Shown here: positions 57,309-64,000 of the stretch, in pieces
Position numbering within the stretch: the first letter of the stretch is position 1
Layout of the letters: each line of letters starts with the position of its first letter
Origin: Mesorhizobium norvegicum
GTDB taxonomy: Bacteria > Pseudomonadota > Alphaproteobacteria > Rhizobiales > Rhizobiaceae
NCBI RefSeq assembly: GCF_004919685.1
Contig: NZ_SMYZ01000021.1
Coordinates: 131,203-195,202 of the forward strand
Length of the DNA: 64,000 nucleotides
Direction of reading: 5' to 3'
Made by a program: the position numbers and the translations under genes
The notes under the pieces: generated by a model
Databases searched by the model: none
Told to the model about the DNA's origin: nothing
The model's input: only the letters and a program-made list of their open reading frames with translations

Positions 57309-57776
57309 CTATGGGCGTCCACCCCGTCTATATTCGCCGGGATCGATAAAGTTCCCCGCCCACAAGTTACGTTTGAGAATGCGGGCTTCGCGCTCTTCGG
57401 CAAGGTATCGTGGCGATTGTGCGTCGGCGACCGCCAATCCGTGTTTCACCAGATCGCGTGCGAGATCGATGCCTCCCACGAAGCAGACGCCGACATCGTT
57501 GTCATAGCGGTCCTTGCCTTCGATGGTGCAGGATACATCCCCGGAGGCAATGAGATGGCGAATGTGGTCACGCGCATACCTGCCGCAGGGCCAGATTTTG
57601 TCAGCGGCATCAAAACATGCCTGCGAAAGTTCGGGGGCATCGATACCGAGCAACTGAACGCGTTTTTTGTCATGCCAAAGCGTGTCGCCGTCATGAGCAA
57701 ACCAATGCTCTACTGCGGACACGGGGCCACAGGTGAGCACGAAGGCGAGAGCGAGGATCAACCTACACATGGCCAA
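57309..57776 (-). CDS. Secreted thermonuclease-like (SNase) protein
   Basis: A 155-residue protein with a signal peptide (RLILALAFVLTCGPVSAVE) and a staphylococcal-nuclease-like OB domain. Motifs are DGDTLWHDKKRVQLLGIDAP with ELSQ, CGRYARDH, and VCFVGGIDLARDLVKHGLAV; the Arg and Asp/Glu of the family active site appear in LLGIDAPE and the YDNDVGVC region. It is exported to the periplasm or outside. Cysteines (four or more) could form disulphides. The family cleaves nucleic acids with Ca2+, but small members such as this are often uncharacterised. A terminator follows. Confidence 0.8.
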   Translation of the reverse strand: MAMCRLILALAFVLTCGPVSAVEHWFAHDGDTLWHDKKRVQLLGIDAPELSQACFDAADKIWPCGRYARDHIRHLIASGDVSCTIEGKDRYDNDVGVCFVGGIDLARDLVKHGLAVADAQSPRYLAEEREARILKRNLWAGNFIDPGEYRRGGRP

Positions 57777-57953
57777 GCCAAATGTGTTTATTGCGCCTTC
57801 TCGGCTTATTGAAAAGGGACCGCTTCGAAATTTCCGCTTCCGCGGCCGGGACGCTCGGTTAGATCGCTATCCCGCATTTTGCTGCCACCCCACGTTGACC
57901 GGCAAGATCCGACCCAGAGCGGCCATCCGATGCTGCGAGCCCAATGACGCGGG

Positions 57954-58391
57954 CTATCGGCGGAGTACCGAATCGGCCGGCTGAGCCGTCGTTATCGGAT
58001 CGGCATGACGATGCACAATCTTCCAGAGACCATCTTCTGGGCGAAAGACGCTCGTCACGCGTAACGCCAGAGGCGTGACATCACTCCGACCGCCAACCTT
58101 GGACCTGAGCCGCTCTACTTCGACGAGGTATGCCAGTTCAGACGTCACACACTTCGCTATGTTCTCGAAGCCGGTAGCGTCGCCGTCCCTGTAATTCGAT
58201 GCCGCTTGCTCCAACCTCTCAGCGACCTGTTTCCATCCATGCGCGAAAGGGCCAAAGGGATTGCCCAGTGTTACATCGTCTCGTTGGGAATAGAGCTTCT
58301 TCGCAGGCGCTGGGTTTCCTTTCATGAACTCATCCAGAGCCAGGTGGTATTTTTCAACTGCTTGATCGAAGTCATTGGCGTCGAGGGACAT
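57954..58391 (-). CDS. NTF2-like (SnoaL/DUF4440) protein
   Basis: A 145-residue cone-shaped alpha+beta barrel protein. It opens FDQAVEKYHLALDEFMKGNP, has DDVTLGNPFGPFAHGWKQVA in the middle, and ends with LRVTSVFRPEDGLWKIVHRH then ADPITT, the strand pattern usual for SnoaL-like/DUF4440 proteins. No signal peptide. The function could be binding or an enzyme of small hydrophobic molecules; unknown. It lies between the nuclease and the integrase gene in the island. Confidence 0.75.
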   Translation of the reverse strand: MSLDANDFDQAVEKYHLALDEFMKGNPAPAKKLYSQRDDVTLGNPFGPFAHGWKQVAERLEQAASNYRDGDATGFENIAKCVTSELAYLVEVERLRSKVGGRSDVTPLALRVTSVFRPEDGLWKIVHRHADPITTAQPADSVLRR

Positions 58392-58760
58392 GTCATCCTC
58401 CCTGTCGTTTTATTTCTGATCCGGACTGGCGACTCCCTCAGGTCAACATTTTGTGTGTCCGCAGCGGTGAGGCATTTTCCCCAACTGCCGCGCAGTGCAG
58501 GTTGGCTTGGTCGGTATAGCACGGCGCGAGACAAGGTTCGCGACAGCGTTTTGAGACGGCTCGGTCCGCTCTCCACCCTGAGCTGCCCCACGCGTACCAA
58601 GCGTCAGGCTTTCACCACTAGAACGGCCAAGCTAGCGCCAGGACGACGCAAGCAGACAACGCGAATGCCAGCCAGGCAGTCATGCCGACAGCCCCCGGCA
58701 GTAGCGGATCCGCGAGCGGCGGCATGGTCGGTTGCGGTTCATACGGATCATTTTAGACCC

Positions 58761-59465
58761 ATGCCCGATGTCCCGCCGGCTCGGGACCGATGGCTGACAA
58801 GGACGGAAGCCGCGATGCTGCTTGCCGGTGCGCTCGGCTTCTATCGCGAATTTTGGTGTGATGTCGTAAGCCGTCGGGAGCATGTTCGGTGGCGCCGCAA
58901 ACGGTTTGCCGTAAACCGCCATCTGGCCCGCTTCATCCTGCTCGGCCTCTATACCGGGTCACGGCGCGCGGCGATTTGCAACGTGCAGTGGATGGCGAAC
59001 ACGACAGGCGGATGGATCGACAGCCAGCGCGGCGTCATGCATCGGCGAGGGGAGGGCGTGGCAGAGACGAACAAGCGTCAGCCACCGGTACGGCTAGGCA
59101 AGCGTATCAGCGCCCACCTGGCGCGCTGGAAGCGGATTGACGACAGCGCCCGCGACGAGGCAGCGCGGCAGGCTGGCGAGCCAGTGTCGGCTTATCTGCA
59201 CGTCGTCAACTACATGGGGCGCGGGGTCGCTTCTGTCCGGACCGCTTGGGAAATGGCGATCGACAACGGATGGCTGGATCCAGCAATCACCGGCCAGTCG
59301 GCGATCACGCCGCACGTGCTGCGCCACACGCGCGCGACCTGGATGATGTTCAAGGGTGTGGATATCTGGGAGGCGGCCGGCGCGCTCGGCATGTCGGCCA
59401 AAACGCTCGACAAAGTCTATGGTCACCACCACGTCGATTTTCAGCGGAACGCGGCCGAGGTTTAG
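58761..59465 (+). CDS. Tyrosine integrase, N-terminally truncated
   Basis: A 234-residue catalytic part of a phage-type tyrosine recombinase. Residues that cut DNA are all visible: Arg in LLGLYTGSRRAAI, His-x-x-Arg in TPHVLRHTRATW, and Tyr in LDKVYGHHHVDF. Recognisable text begins at RWLTRTEAAMLLAGALGFYR. The SAM-like and arm-binding N-terminal region (about 100-150 residues) expected in family members is absent; upstream DNA in this frame is antisense to the NTF2-like gene and other sequence. It sits next to tRNA-Val, its likely target. Activity is doubtful. Confidence 0.7.
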   Translation: MPDVPPARDRWLTRTEAAMLLAGALGFYREFWCDVVSRREHVRWRRKRFAVNRHLARFILLGLYTGSRRAAICNVQWMANTTGGWIDSQRGVMHRRGEGVAETNKRQPPVRLGKRISAHLARWKRIDDSARDEAARQAGEPVSAYLHVVNYMGRGVASVRTAWEMAIDNGWLDPAITGQSAITPHVLRHTRATWMMFKGVDIWEAAGALGMSAKTLDKVYGHHHVDFQRNAAEV

Positions 59466-59473
59466 GGCCGGTT

Positions 59474-59493
59474 TCTGTGCCGTTTCTGTGCCA
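59474..59493 (+). other. Paired TCTGTGCC repeats, right end
   Basis: TCTGTGCC at 59474 and 59485, 11 bp apart, just after the integrase stop and 33 bp from the right repeat. It mirrors the pair at 53901-53920 in sequence, spacing and orientation. Confidence 0.5.
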
Positions 59494-59525
59494 GACGGGA
59501 GACGGGATTAGCTAAGTATTTGAAA

Positions 59526-59585
59526 GGATGGTGGGCGTGACAGGGATTGAACCTGTGACCCCTGCAATGTCAATGCAGTGCTCTC
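59526..59585. repeat. attR: right island end inside tRNA-Val
   Basis: 60 bases identical to 53779-53838, forming the 3' 57 bases of the intact tRNA-Val gene plus flanking bases. It is the right direct repeat of the island. Confidence 0.88.
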
Positions 59586-59603
59586 CCGCTGAGCTACACG
59601 CCC
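59529..59603 (-). tRNA. tRNA-Val (GAC)
   Basis: On the minus strand a 75-base tRNA folds with acceptor stem GGGCGTG/CACGCCC, D arm GCTC...GAGC, anticodon arm CTGCA-TTGACAT-TGCAG with anticodon GAC, T arm ACAGG-TTCAATC-CCTGT and encoded CCA. GAC reads valine codons GUC and GUU. It is the integration target of the adjacent island; the island rebuilt the 3' part so the gene remains whole. Confidence 0.95.
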
Positions 59604-59701
59604 ATCCGAAGCCGCGCATACACCATTTTTGATCCAGCGCGTCAATAGCAGGAAAAAGGAAAGAAGGCGTCGTCTCGCCGCAGCGGCGAACGGGCGCCAA
59701 T

Positions 59702-59785
59702 CCTAAAGCGCGCCGCGCTTCAGGTCTTTGTTTCATGCATGTCGTTTTCCCAGAACCGGGACCACTTTTGGGCGACAGGCATTGG
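59702..59785. repeat. Dispersed rhizobial palindromic element
   Basis: AAGCGC-GCC-GCGCTT (59706-59720) is followed by the block gtcgttttcccagaaccggg and accacttttgggcgac (59741-59776), whose ends pair as GTCG/CGAC and CCCA/TGGG. Near-identical blocks occur between genes all over Mesorhizobium-type genomes. It lies just beyond the cpdR stop and may end its transcript. Confidence 0.7.
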
Positions 59786-59798
59786 CTCGGAAAGCGGC

Positions 59799-60161
59799 TC
59801 AGGCCGCCTGCAGCATCTTCTCGACCTCGTTGACGAGATCGCGCAGGTGGAACGGCTTCGACAGCACCTTGGCGTCTTTCGGCGCCTTGGAATCCGGGTT
59901 CAGCGCAACGGCAGCGAAACCGGTGATGAACATGACTTTCAAATCAGGATCGATCTCGGTGGCGCGCCGCGCCAGTTCGATGCCGTCCATCTCCGGCATG
60001 ACGATGTCAGTCAACAGCAGCGAGAACGGCTCCTCGCGCAGCCGTTCATAGGCGCTGGCGCCATTGTCGAAATCGCTGACCTGGTAACCGGCGCGCTCCA
60101 GCGCCTTGACGAGGAACCGACGCATATCGTCGTCGTCTTCCGCCAGAAGAATGCGTGCCAT
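59799..60161 (-). CDS. cpdR: CpdR response regulator
   Basis: A 120-residue single-domain receiver starting MARILLAEDDDDMRRFLVKA. The phospho-acceptor is Asp52 in LLLTDIVMPEMDG, with the acidic triad at DDDD and the conserved Lys in LSKPFHLRDL. Length and sequence match CpdR, which when unphosphorylated helps ClpXP at the cell pole to degrade cell-cycle proteins and is phosphorylated through the CckA-ChpT pathway. It has no output domain. A second N-formylglutamate amidohydrolase gene lies divergently beside it. Confidence 0.9.
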   Translation of the reverse strand: MARILLAEDDDDMRRFLVKALERAGYQVSDFDNGASAYERLREEPFSLLLTDIVMPEMDGIELARRATEIDPDLKVMFITGFAAVALNPDSKAPKDAKVLSKPFHLRDLVNEVEKMLQAA

Positions 60162-60323
60162 GATATCCCGTCCGAATCACCCGCCCGAGATTGCCGTTGG
60201 GCAAGCCCGTTAACCATCCTGTATATGAGGAGGTGAGGGTAAACATCAAGTGAACGAGCAAGGCGATGATCCATATTTGCCCGGCGGCGTGGCCGCTGAA
60301 ATGCTGGACAGGCGGCCAGCAAG

Positions 60324-61265
60324 GTGGCACTTTCACATCATGATGCACTGGTGTTTTCGGGTTCGCTCAAATTGAAGACGGCAGCCGAGGATTTTTCGGT
60401 CTTTCCACCCTTCGAAATCCGGTCGGGCGCCGAGCAGCGCGTCCCCTTCCTCTTCAACTCACCGCATAGCGGCCGCTATTATCCCGAACGCTTCCTTGCC
60501 ATGGCAAGGCTGGACCGCAACGCCATCCGCCGGTCGGAAGACTGTTACGTCGACGAGCTGTTCGGCGGCGCCGTCGCGCTCGGCGCGCCGCTGCTGGCGG
60601 CGAATTTCCCGAGGGCCTATCTCGACGTTAACCGCGAGCCGTGGGAACTCGATCCGCGCATGTTCGCCGAGCCGGTGCCGTCCTTCTGCAACATCCGCTC
60701 AGCGCGGGTGGCGGGCGGGCTTGGCACGGTGCCGAAGCTGGTCGGCGAGGGGCTCGACATCTACTCCGGCCGCCTGCCGCTGGCCGAAGCGATCGCCCGC
60801 ATCGAGGCTGTCTACAAGCCCTATCACGAGACATTGAAGCGGCTTTTGACGAGAACCCATGCGCGGTTTGGCTTTGCCGTGCTGATCGACTGTCATTCGA
60901 TGCCGGCGAGCATTCGTGTCGGCGACAGCGGCCTGCGGCCCGACTTCATCATCGGCGACCGTTTCGGCATCTCGGCCGCAGCCGCCCTGACCGAGACGGC
61001 GATCGGCCTGCTCACCGCCATGGGCTATACGGTCGCCCACAACAAACCCTATGCCGGCGGCTTCATCACCGAGCATTACGGCCGCCCGGCGCGCCATCTG
61101 CATGCGCTGCAGATCGAGGTCAATCGCGGGCTCTACATGAACGAGCGGACATTCGAGAAGGCCGCCGGCTTCGACGCGCTGGCCGACGATCTGACGCGAT
61201 TTTCAGCCGACCTGATGTCGATGCCCGACCATCATTTCATCGACCTGCCGCTGGCCGCGGAGTGA
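60324..61265 (+). CDS. N-formylglutamate amidohydrolase
   Basis: A 313-residue zinc amidohydrolase. Features are PFLFNSPHSGRYYPERFLAM, RRSEDCYVDELFGGAVALGA, ANFPRAYLDVNREPWELDPR and VLIDCHSMPAS, then GGFITEHYGRPARHLHALQI with the Glu-His pair. This looks like the normal form of the family, longer than the one at 19642. The start is uncertain: the 60324 start is a GTG, and homology begins near residue 25. It is divergent from cpdR. A minus-strand small RNA ends just after its stop. Confidence 0.83.
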   Translation: MALSHHDALVFSGSLKLKTAAEDFSVFPPFEIRSGAEQRVPFLFNSPHSGRYYPERFLAMARLDRNAIRRSEDCYVDELFGGAVALGAPLLAANFPRAYLDVNREPWELDPRMFAEPVPSFCNIRSARVAGGLGTVPKLVGEGLDIYSGRLPLAEAIARIEAVYKPYHETLKRLLTRTHARFGFAVLIDCHSMPASIRVGDSGLRPDFIIGDRFGISAAAALTETAIGLLTAMGYTVAHNKPYAGGFITEHYGRPARHLHALQIEVNRGLYMNERTFEKAAGFDALADDLTRFSADLMSMPDHHFIDLPLAAE

Positions 61266-61282
61266 GTTGGGGACCGCAGCGT

Positions 61283-61367
61283 AAAAAAAGACCGCATCGT
61301 TTGCACGATACGGTCGAAGTCTAGGGAGGAAACGCCCAAGGAGGGCATGGACAGGAAAACCTGTCCG
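61283..61367 (-). ncRNA. Candidate small RNA, MmgR/alpha-r8-like
   Basis: About 85 bases, read on the minus strand. It has a 5' hairpin GGACAGG-TTTT-CCTGTCC, a small stem GCCC-TCCTT-GGGC with the loop exposing CTCC, then single-stranded TTTCCTCCCT, and a terminator hairpin (complement of 61290-61315) followed by seven T (61283-61289). In minus-strand RNA the one mismatch of that stem becomes a G-U pair, while on the plus strand it is C-A, so the minus strand is the functional one. A consensus promoter lies just upstream. The exposed CUCC motifs suit pairing to ribosome sites, as in Rhizobiales trans-acting RNAs. Confidence 0.72.
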
Positions 61368-61373
61368 AGATTG

Positions 61374-61402
61374 AGGGTATTGTGCGCTGCACAAATGTCA
61401 AG
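61374..61402 (-). promoter_or_regulatory. Promoter of the small RNA
   Basis: On the minus strand, CTTGAC (complement of 61397-61402) is followed after 17 bases by TACCCT (complement of 61374-61379), the rhizobial housekeeping sigma pattern. Transcription would begin near 61367. Confidence 0.7.
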
Positions 61403-61557
61403 CGACCTTCAGCCTTTTTTAATTCACTCTGATGTGGAAATTGTGTTTCGACGACGGTGGCGTGACATTTTGGCAACAGCTAGCGTCGCGGATAAATCGA
61501 TAAACACCCTTGTTTTGGGACGGAAGTGGCGGCAAGGCCCGGCTCGGGCATGCTGCA

Positions 61558-62346
61558 ATGCAGGAGAATCAGTTGGACGTCAGCATCGATTTTATGCGCC
61601 GCATCGCCCAGGCGGCAGCGGCGGAGACCTTGCCGCGCTTTCGCAGCCAGGGCGCGGTTGCCAACAAGGAGCAGGGCAGTTTCGACCCGGTCACCGAGGC
61701 CGATCGCGAGGCTGAGCGCGCCATCCGTGCGCTGATATCGGCTGAGTATCCCGACCATGGTATTTTGGGCGAGGAGCATGGCAGCGAGAACATTTCGAGC
61801 CGGCATGTCTGGGTGATCGACCCGATCGACGGCACGCGCGCCTTCATTTCCGGCCTGCCGGTGTGGGGGACGCTGGTCGGGCTGACGGTCGACGGCGACG
61901 CTGTTGCCGGCATGATGGCGCAGCCCTTCACCGGCGAGCTTTACTACGCCAATGCCTCGGGTTCCCACTATGAGGGGCCGGGCGGGCCACGCAAGCTTTC
62001 GACGCGCAAGACGACGAAGCTCGCCGAGGCGACGCTGTTCACCACCACGCCGGCGCTGTTCAAGGACGCGGCGCGCGAGCGTTACGACCAGTTCGAAAAG
62101 CAGGTCCAGCTCGCCCGTTACGGCGCCGATTGTTATGCCTTCGCTATGATTGCCTCAGGAAGCGTCGACATCGTCGCCGATCCCGGATTGAAGCCCTACG
62201 ACATCGTGGCGCTGATCCCGATCATCGAGAAGGCCGGTGGTGTCGTCACCACATTCGATGGCGGGCCGGCGGAGAAGGGCGGCGACGTGCTCGCCGCAGC
62301 AACGCCGGAGCTTCACGCAGCTGCCATGGCCGCCTTGCGCGGCTGA
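61558..62346 (+). CDS. hisN: Inositol-monophosphatase-fold, histidinol-phosphatase-like
   Basis: A 262-residue metal-dependent phosphatase. The family sites are GILGEEHGSEN, VIDPIDGTRAFISGLPVWGT (Asp-Pro-Ile-Asp) and the C-terminal GLKPYDIVALIPIIEKAGG. The variant DGTRAFISGLPVWGTLVGL is typical of HisN-type histidinol-phosphate phosphatases, the last-but-one step group of histidine synthesis in rhizobia. ATG 61558 is reported; TTG 61573, six bases after GGAG, may be the true start. Other inositol-phosphate or nucleotide phosphate substrates cannot be excluded. Confidence 0.82.
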   Translation: MQENQLDVSIDFMRRIAQAAAAETLPRFRSQGAVANKEQGSFDPVTEADREAERAIRALISAEYPDHGILGEEHGSENISSRHVWVIDPIDGTRAFISGLPVWGTLVGLTVDGDAVAGMMAQPFTGELYYANASGSHYEGPGGPRKLSTRKTTKLAEATLFTTTPALFKDAARERYDQFEKQVQLARYGADCYAFAMIASGSVDIVADPGLKPYDIVALIPIIEKAGGVVTTFDGGPAEKGGDVLAAATPELHAAAMAALRG

Positions 62347-62358
62347 GACCGCCATATT

Positions 62359-63196
62359 TCAGCGCGACCTTATCGAGCGCTGGAATTCGGCCGGCGTGCG
62401 GCCGTAAACCTGTCTGAAAGCGGGACTGAAATGGCTGTGGCTGGAGAAGCCCAGGTCCATGCCCAGCGTGGTCAGATTGTCGTAGCTGCCCAGCAGGTCG
62501 AGCGCGCGCCAGCCGCAGCCGCAGATGGTAGCGATAGAGCGGCATGGCTTCGACCTGCTGGAAAACCTGCGTCAGGTAGACCGGCGAGACACCAACCTCG
62601 GCTGCAATTCCGGCCAGCGTCCAGCGTCGTGACAGATCCGAGGACAGGACAAGCTTGGCGCGGTCGACCAGCTTCTGGCGCCCAGCGCTGGCGCCGGCGA
62701 CATGCGAGGTCCGCTCGCCAAGAGAGCGCCGCACCAGCGTCAGCGCCAGGGTTTCGGCCTCGAGCGTTTCGGCGATTTTGCGGCTCAGGCTGTGGCGCAG
62801 CAAAGCCACCAAAGCCTGCGCCCGCGGGTCGATGCGCCGGCGCTGACGGCGAAAGGCTGGAGTGGCGCCGCCGGTGCGCAACTGTTCCTTCGGCGCCAGT
62901 TCAAGCAGCTGAGCCTCCTCGATGATGAGATCGAGGCAGGAATCGCCGCCCTCGACGGGATGGCTGATCCGGTAGGCTTCGGCCTCATTGAAAAACAGCA
63001 GTTGGTTGGCCTCGGCAACGGCATCCTGGCGGCCGACATGGCGCACGAAGACGCCGCGGTAGGGAAACACCAAATGAGTGGCCGACGTGCACTCTTCTTC
63101 GCTCCGGTGCCGGCATTCGCCGCTGCAGACGACATCCCGCACCCTGACGGTGCCGGTGTCCAGAAGCGGTTGCACGGTGAATTGCGGCATGGCCAT
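62359..63196 (-). pseudogene. AraC-family regulator with frameshift
   Basis: The gene starts MAMPQFTVQPLLD and runs through an N-terminal effector domain with CSGECRHRSEEEC, then the AraC helix-turn-helix opening RRWTLAGIAAEVGVSPVYLT and QVFQQVEAMPLYRYHLR. After LARA the frame is lost. The next frame continues LDLLGSYDNLTTLGMDLGFS and FRQVYGRTPAEFQRSIRSR to a stop at 62359-62361, the expected second helix-turn-helix. The break is in a GCGCGCGC run at about 62497-62504; one missing GC pair explains it. Either a disabled gene or a read error. Confidence 0.75.
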
Positions 63197-63298
63197 TGCG
63201 ATCTTCCCCTTGCGCCGGAACATGGTTCCGGCATTGCAGGGCATTCTACGCAATCGGTCCGCCCATCCCTGTCAGGAGACTTCCCGACAGGCCGCTCC

Positions 63299-63553
63299 TC
63301 AATCCCACAACCGGCGCAAGGATTCGGAATAGGCTTCGCTGCGCGACAGGCCGATGTCCTTGAGCTGATCGTCGGTCATTTCGAGCAGAGCGCGGCGGCT
63401 TCGGCGCCTTTCCATCTGGCGGCTGATCCATCTGGCAGCCGCATTGAATTGTGCACCCAGGGACTGCCGCATGGTCGCGGTGCGGATTGTCGATGCCCGT
63501 GCCGGGGCAGGGCCAGCCAGGCATTGCGCCGCTGCTGTATGGTCGGGGCGCAT
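63299..63553 (-). CDS. DUF1127 small protein
   Basis: An 84-residue protein whose C-terminal half is the DUF1127 domain: WISRQMERRRSRRALLEMTD then DQLKDIGLSRSEAYSESLRR. The basic arginine patch and DIGLSR block are the hallmark. Small DUF1127 proteins in rhizobia and Agrobacterium affect phosphate, sRNA or stress responses. The start at 63553 has GGGAGGA at good spacing; the core-only start at 63472 is an alternative. Its ribosome site lies in the end of the gene before, so coupling is likely. Confidence 0.8.
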   Translation of the reverse strand: MRPDHTAAAQCLAGPAPARASTIRTATMRQSLGAQFNAAARWISRQMERRRSRRALLEMTDDQLKDIGLSRSEAYSESLRRLWD

Positions 63554-63556
63554 CGC

Positions 63557-63712
63557 TCAGTCCTCCCTGGTGCCGGCCGCGGCGGCGCCGGCTTCGTTCA
63601 GCGCTTGCGCGCACTCCTCGCAGCAGACTTCGACGGTCTTGCCGCCGACCTTGACGCGGATCGGGTTGGCGTCCAGCTGGCAATCGCAGGCAGCGCAGGT
63701 TTTCTCGGTCAT
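63557..63712 (-). CDS. Small cysteine-rich metal-binding protein
   Basis: A 51-residue protein: MTEKTCAACDCQLDANPIRV then KVGGKTVEVCCEECAQALNE. The CxxCxC and CCxxC spacing in two beta-hairpin-like halves resembles zinc-ribbon, YHS or TRASH-type metal-binding domains. It probably binds zinc or copper in the cytoplasm. It sits 3 bases before the DUF1127 gene on the same strand. Function unknown. Confidence 0.7.
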   Translation of the reverse strand: MTEKTCAACDCQLDANPIRVKVGGKTVEVCCEECAQALNEAGAAAAGTRED

Positions 63713-63889
63713 GATCTCATCTCCACGGCGTTCAGTTCGACGCGAGCAGATGAGCAGTTCAAGGCGATGCGGGCTGTCAGAATCTTTAGCATTTTGCGTG
63801 CCGCGGGCGCTGGCCGGCTCACGCAACTGACAACAGGGTGTCAGTAGGCACCGGCTATGGAAGGGTCATTGCCAGAGGGAGAACCAGAC

Positions 63890-64000
63890 ATGCCGAAGCA
63901 CTCAACAGCCAGCCCCGCCCATGACATTCCCGCGGACGGCCGCAGCGATTTCGATTTCTTCTTCGGCACTTGGGATGTCAGCCATCGAAGGCTGCAAAAG
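63890..64000 (+). CDS. DUF1579-like protein, 5' end only
   Basis: The first 37 codons of a gene that runs off the window. It opens MPKHSTASPAHDIPADGRSD then FDFFFGTWDVSHRRLQK, the FDFxxGTW pattern of heat-stable DUF1579-type proteins with a lipocalin-like fold. AGAGGGAGA before the ATG is a strong ribosome site. Nothing can be said about the rest. Confidence 0.65.
   Translation, partial: MPKHSTASPAHDIPADGRSDFDFFFGTWDVSHRRLQK

Larger units (their letters stand above)
53779..59585. mobile_element. Genomic island integrated in tRNA-Val
   Basis: A 5.75-kb segment bounded by a 60-bp perfect direct repeat: a tRNA-Val(GAC) 3' fragment on the left and the intact tRNA gene on the right. A tyrosine-integrase gene lies right beside the intact tRNA, the standard arrangement for integrating elements. 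Cargo in order: hypothetical protein, CBS protein, cytochrome c, hypothetical protein, exopolysaccharide-repressor-like peptide, tiny peptide, secreted nuclease, NTF2-like protein, integrase. Gene density is low with many gaps, and the integrase seems truncated, so the island is probably an old, decaying one. Confidence 0.85.

Noticed and set aside
58206..58760. N-terminal extension of the integrase frame
   Set aside because: The extra residues are antisense to the NTF2-like gene and have no integrase similarity, so the start was placed at 58761.

Overview
The window is GC-rich alphaproteobacterial DNA, most likely from a Mesorhizobium-like member of the Rhizobiales. The evidence is the gene repertoire (soxA/soxG, thuA/thuB, cpdR, many ABC uptake operons, a Rhizobiales-type small RNA) and several dispersed palindromic repeats of the kind seen throughout rhizobial genomes. 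Most of it is ordinary catabolic chromosome packed into tight, often 4-base-overlapping operons, plus one small genomic island in a tRNA gene.

Layout. 0-3 kb: end of a sarcosine oxidase operon, then thuA-thuB (trehalose-type sugar oxidation). 3.4-9.8 kb: TetR regulator and an acyl-CoA module with an APH-type kinase, MaoC hydratase, two SDRs, an acyl-CoA dehydrogenase and a quinone-oxidoreductase-like protein. 10-10.6 kb: 3' remnants of a LuxR-type gene and an autotransporter gene, back to back across a deletion scar. 10.7-14.1 kb: four-gene membrane glycosylation operon (GT87, GT2, YdjC/ChbG deacetylase, GtrA flippase). 14.2-18.5 kb: RND efflux pump. 18.7-30.5 kb: RpiR regulator, N-formylglutamate amidohydrolase, amino-acid permease, glutamine-synthetase-like ligase, aldehyde and alcohol dehydrogenases, then a four-gene ABC importer. 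This looks like uptake and gamma-glutamyl-type breakdown of an amine or amino alcohol. 30.5-35 kb: GST, Na+/H+ antiporter, EEP hydrolase, EamA exporter, Dabb protein.

35-50.7 kb: large LacI-controlled catabolic region with two GMC oxidoreductases, SDR, sugar ABC importer, aldehyde dehydrogenase, enoyl-CoA hydratase, CoA-transferase and Gfo/Idh enzyme on the minus strand, and a divergent DUF993 aldolase-like gene. Two palindromic LacI-type operators lie between the divergent parts. 50.7-53 kb: an unusual protein joining a glycosyltransferase-like domain to an alginate-lyase-like domain.

53.8-59.6 kb: genomic island in tRNA-Val(GAC), bounded by a 60-bp perfect direct repeat of the tRNA 3' part. 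It carries a CBS protein, a cytochrome c, an exopolysaccharide-repressor-like membrane peptide, a secreted nuclease, an NTF2-like protein and an integrase that seems N-terminally truncated. 59.7-64 kb: conserved chromosome with cpdR, a second N-formylglutamate amidohydrolase, a small RNA on the minus strand resembling the MmgR/alpha-r8 type, a histidinol-phosphatase-like gene, a frameshifted AraC regulator, small DUF1127 and cysteine-rich proteins, and the start of a further gene.
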